Shown in pieces: positions 62,191 through 64,000 of a stretch of DNA of 64,000 nt. Made by a program: the position numbers and the translations under genes. The number at the start of each line of letters is the position of its first letter. The first letter of the stretch is position 1. The stretch lies in contig NZ_JAARZC010000001.1 of assembly GCF_014229095.1 (NCBI RefSeq), positions 434,001 through 498,000 of the forward strand, given 5' to 3'. The notes under the pieces were generated by a model that was given only the letters and a program-made list of their open reading frames with translations, was not told where the DNA came from and made no database searches. Source of the stretch: Listeria cossartiae subsp. cayugensis (lineage in GTDB: Bacteria > Bacillota > Bacilli > Lactobacillales > Listeriaceae).

Positions 62191-62302
62191 AACCCAATCT
62201 CCTTTTATAAAAAGTATATACTTATCATACTTTCAAACATAACAAATGACAAATAAAAAGTGAAATTAGTTTGCTAAAAATTAACGTCATTTTCCAGTTT
62301 TG

Positions 62303-62311
62303 TGCTATAAT
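62303..62311 (+). promoter_or_regulatory. Extended -10 promoter
   Basis: TGC-TATAAT, 36 bases before the GTG start at 62347. Confidence 0.65.
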
Positions 62312-62346
62312 AAAGCAAGAATTTGAAGCGCAGGAGGAAATGGTTA

Positions 62347-62730
62347 GTGGAGATAAAGGTTCAAAAGAAATTGACTGACGGCAGAATCGCTTTTAGTAGT
62401 GAATATGGTGAATGCGTTGGAATATGGGCCGATGAAGACCCAGAACCAAGTAGGGTTTACACGGTAGAAATTACGATACCGGACATGATTAGCGCGGAAC
62501 TACTGCACGAAAGCGAAGAAAAACATTGTGCACTAGAAATAGATGAAGAAGGCTTAGTTCACGTAATTGGGAAGTTAGAGGATTACGAAGAAGACGGCTT
62601 TGCAGTGCTTCGCTTAGAAGAAAGTATTATTTGTTTTGACACGAAATTCAGTGAAGAAATAGAAATGCTCCATGGAAGATTTGTTGAATTTGTTATTCCA
62701 GAAATAAAATTGAGTAATGTTGGTATATAA
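62347..62730 (+). CDS. Unknown acidic small protein
   Basis: 127 residues, strongly acidic, beta-rich, no signal or membrane segment, no recognised family. GTG 62347 is chosen because AGGAGG (62332-62337) lies nine bases before it; a TTG at 62323 would place that site inside the gene. Monocistronic, with its own promoter and terminator. Confidence 0.65.
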   Translation: MEIKVQKKLTDGRIAFSSEYGECVGIWADEDPEPSRVYTVEITIPDMISAELLHESEEKHCALEIDEEGLVHVIGKLEDYEEDGFAVLRLEESIICFDTKFSEEIEMLHGRFVEFVIPEIKLSNVGI

Positions 62731-62784
62731 AAAAACGCCATGCTTCATTTCCTTAAAAACAGGAAATCAAGCGTGGCGTTTTTA
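62731..62784. terminator. Bidirectional terminator
   Basis: AAAAACGCCA-GCTT-ATTTCCT pairs with AGGAAAT-AAGC-TGGCGTTTTT; it ends both converging genes. Confidence 0.92.
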
Positions 62785-63249
62785 GCTATATGTAGTAAAT
62801 ACAGCAAGCATTTTCTCTAAATCTTTCTCTGATCTTGCAAACAGCATCAAGCGTTGACGATTGGTTTCAATCACAAGCACGCCATCCTCTGATAAATTCA
62901 TCCGCTCGATTTTGGCATAAGGGAAGAATAGTAGGGCATAAAAAAGTCCAGATTCTTTAAAAACAGCTTTCGAACTACGGAAGAAGCAAATATAGATGAA
63001 AAGTACACCCATAATCCCAAGCAGCACAGAAGTGGAAAATGGTCCTTCACGAAAGAACGTATTAGAAACGAATAACAGAACGATAATCCCGACAAAAATA
63101 TAGCCGTCCCAACGACCACGAGAACGCAATTTGACACTTAAAACCGTCTTACCTTTCCAAAGTGGAATTACTGCATCATTATACAAAATATACAGTATCG
63201 TCAAGATGTTTGCCGCGAACAAAAAGATATTAGTAGCATCCCAAACCAT
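62782..63249 (-). CDS. Unknown membrane protein with PH-like tail
   Basis: 155 residues from ATG 63249; a GTG at 63261 is a possible alternative start. Hydrophobic helices lie at about 5-25, 50-68 and 73-92, then a soluble segment ([44 protein letters not shown]) that resembles the end of a bacterial PH domain. No function known. Single gene. Confidence 0.65.
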   Translation of the reverse strand: MVWDATNIFLFAANILTILYILYNDAVIPLWKGKTVLSVKLRSRGRWDGYIFVGIIVLLFVSNTFFREGPFSTSVLLGIMGVLFIYICFFRSSKAVFKESGLFYALLFFPYAKIERMNLSEDGVLVIETNRQRLMLFARSEKDLEKMLAVFTTYS

Positions 63250-63381
63250 TTTAGCTATCACTCACAATCTATCATTGATATAGTTTAGTCATATTGTAAC
63301 ATAATTATGTGAGGAAGAGGGAGAAGTGGGTTTGAGGATGTTCATTTAGAGCGGATCTTTCGGCATAATAAGGCATACAAA

Positions 63382-63413
63382 AAAAGAACCGGAATTTTAA
63401 TCCCGGTTCTTTT
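63382..63413 (-). terminator. Terminator of the mannose PTS operon
   Basis: AAAAGAACCGG pairs with CCGGTTCTTTT; on the minus strand a T-run follows, placing it 20 bases after the IID gene. Confidence 0.9.
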
Positions 63414-63433
63414 CGAATTATAATAACCACCCA

Positions 63434-64000
63434 TTACCCAAGCGGCGAATACCCAGCTGGTGGAAGTCCTAAGATTCCAGACCAATAACCTAGGATACCA
63501 ACAACGAATAGTCCTAAAATCAACCACAAAGCATTGACTTTTTTCTTGAGTATCCACATACAAGCGAATGTAAGTAGAAGGGCAAGAAGACCCGGCATTA
63601 ATTGGTCCAAGATACTTTGAACAGTAGTTGGAACGTCTTTACCAGTTTTAGAGTCTTCTGTTGTATAAGCTACAAGTGGAACGTAAATGGTAGTCCATTT
63701 ATTAACAAGGGCACCCATGACGAATAGTCCGAGAATGGAAGCTCCTTCTGTTAGTTTTTGAAGCAGGCCGCCAGACATATCAGATACAACATCTGTACCT
63801 TTTGTATATCCGTAGAACACGCCCCAATAACGGAAGCCTAGACGAATTGCATTAAATAGTACGAAGAATAAAATTGGTCCAATAATACTACCGTCAGTGG
63901 CAAAACCGGCACCTAAAGCGGCAAGTACTGGACGAACCGTTCCCCAGAAAATGGGATCCCCAACGCCGGCAAGTGGTCCCATTAGACCTACTTTAATACC
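63434..64000 (-). CDS. PTS mannose-family IID component (5' end missing)
   Basis: 188 residues visible; the frame stays open to the window edge, so roughly 115 N-terminal residues are missing. The visible part has the IID motif GLMGPLAGVGDPIFWGTVRPVLAALG, several membrane helices and the C-terminal GILGLPPAGYSPLG-type end. IID with IIC forms the membrane channel of mannose/glucose uptake. In Listeria the operon mpoABCD occupies this place downstream of such genes (memory), so this is probably mpoD. The operon is last-gene-first on the minus strand. Confidence 0.9.
   Translation of the reverse strand, partial: GIKVGLMGPLAGVGDPIFWGTVRPVLAALGAGFATDGSIIGPILFFVLFNAIRLGFRYWGVFYGYTKGTDVVSDMSGGLLQKLTEGASILGLFVMGALVNKWTTIYVPLVAYTTEDSKTGKDVPTTVQSILDQLMPGLLALLLTFACMWILKKKVNALWLILGLFVVGILGYWSGILGLPPAGYSPLG

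Noticed and set aside
1-64000. tRNA, rRNA, CRISPR array, insertion sequence or prophage genes
   Set aside because: No such sequences or coded proteins (transposase, integrase, Cas) were seen anywhere in the window.

Overview
The window is a Listeria chromosome segment, most likely L. monocytogenes or a close relative. This rests on the low-GC codon use, the single long flagellar/chemotaxis operon ending in a transglycosylase gene, AT-rich MogR-type operator palindromes, a glmS ribozyme, several LPXTG/leucine-rich-repeat (internalin-type) wall proteins, an hflX gene with a short leader ORF, and a mannose-family PTS gene at the right edge. The species and lineage cannot be fixed from sequence reading alone. 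No rRNA, tRNA, CRISPR array, prophage or transposase was seen.

Region 1 (1-23354) is flagellar. It runs from a 5'-truncated cheA through FliN-like SpoA proteins, a FliJ-like coiled coil, fliK, flgD, flgE, fliM, fliY and two unknown membrane-linked genes. A MogR-like palindrome and -10 box at about 10632-10678 follow. The second half holds a yaaR-type gene, a flgN-like gene, flgK, flgL, fliD, fliS, a fliT-like gene, flgB, flgC, fliE, fliF, fliG, fliH, fliI, a lytic transglycosylase and one unknown gene, ending at a strong terminator. Together these encode C-ring, MS-ring, rod, hook, cap, junction, export ATPase and chaperone parts.

Region 2 (23367-30200) holds a small membrane protein, a PadR/DUF1048 pair and a FusB-type EF-G-binding protein on the minus strand with a structured leader and a leader peptide. 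It also holds a pyruvate oxidase gene broken by a single-A loss, a chemotaxis receptor behind three phased MogR-type boxes, a C39-like peptidase and a tiny LPXTG protein.

Region 3 (30299-34821) has the glmS ribozyme and glmS, a FAD-synthetase-like gene, a two-gene unit under a double palindromic operator, and a DUF4064 membrane protein.

Region 4 (34997-41775) looks accessory. It has three LPXTG surface proteins, each with a different LRR style, and two regulators (XRE, Crp/Fnr).

Region 5 (42037-50481) is an ABC-transporter region: a GntR-led five-gene operon, two tandemly duplicated small membrane proteins, and a GDSL hydrolase with an ABC exporter.

Region 6 (50558-64000) has a quinone/electrophile detoxification operon resembling B. 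subtilis mhq genes, hflX with an attenuator leader, a metallophosphoesterase, a lipoate ligase, a GntR regulator, a YhdH-type oxidoreductase, a lipid kinase, a ROK sugar kinase, small unknown genes and the C-terminal part of a PTS mannose IID protein.

The most interesting element I found is the leader of the FusB-type gene (25237-25420, minus strand). It combines a near-consensus promoter, an 11/12 match to the full Shine-Dalgarno complement at the mRNA 5' end, an 18-codon leader ORF and competing hairpins. That is the architecture of a ribosome-sensing attenuator.
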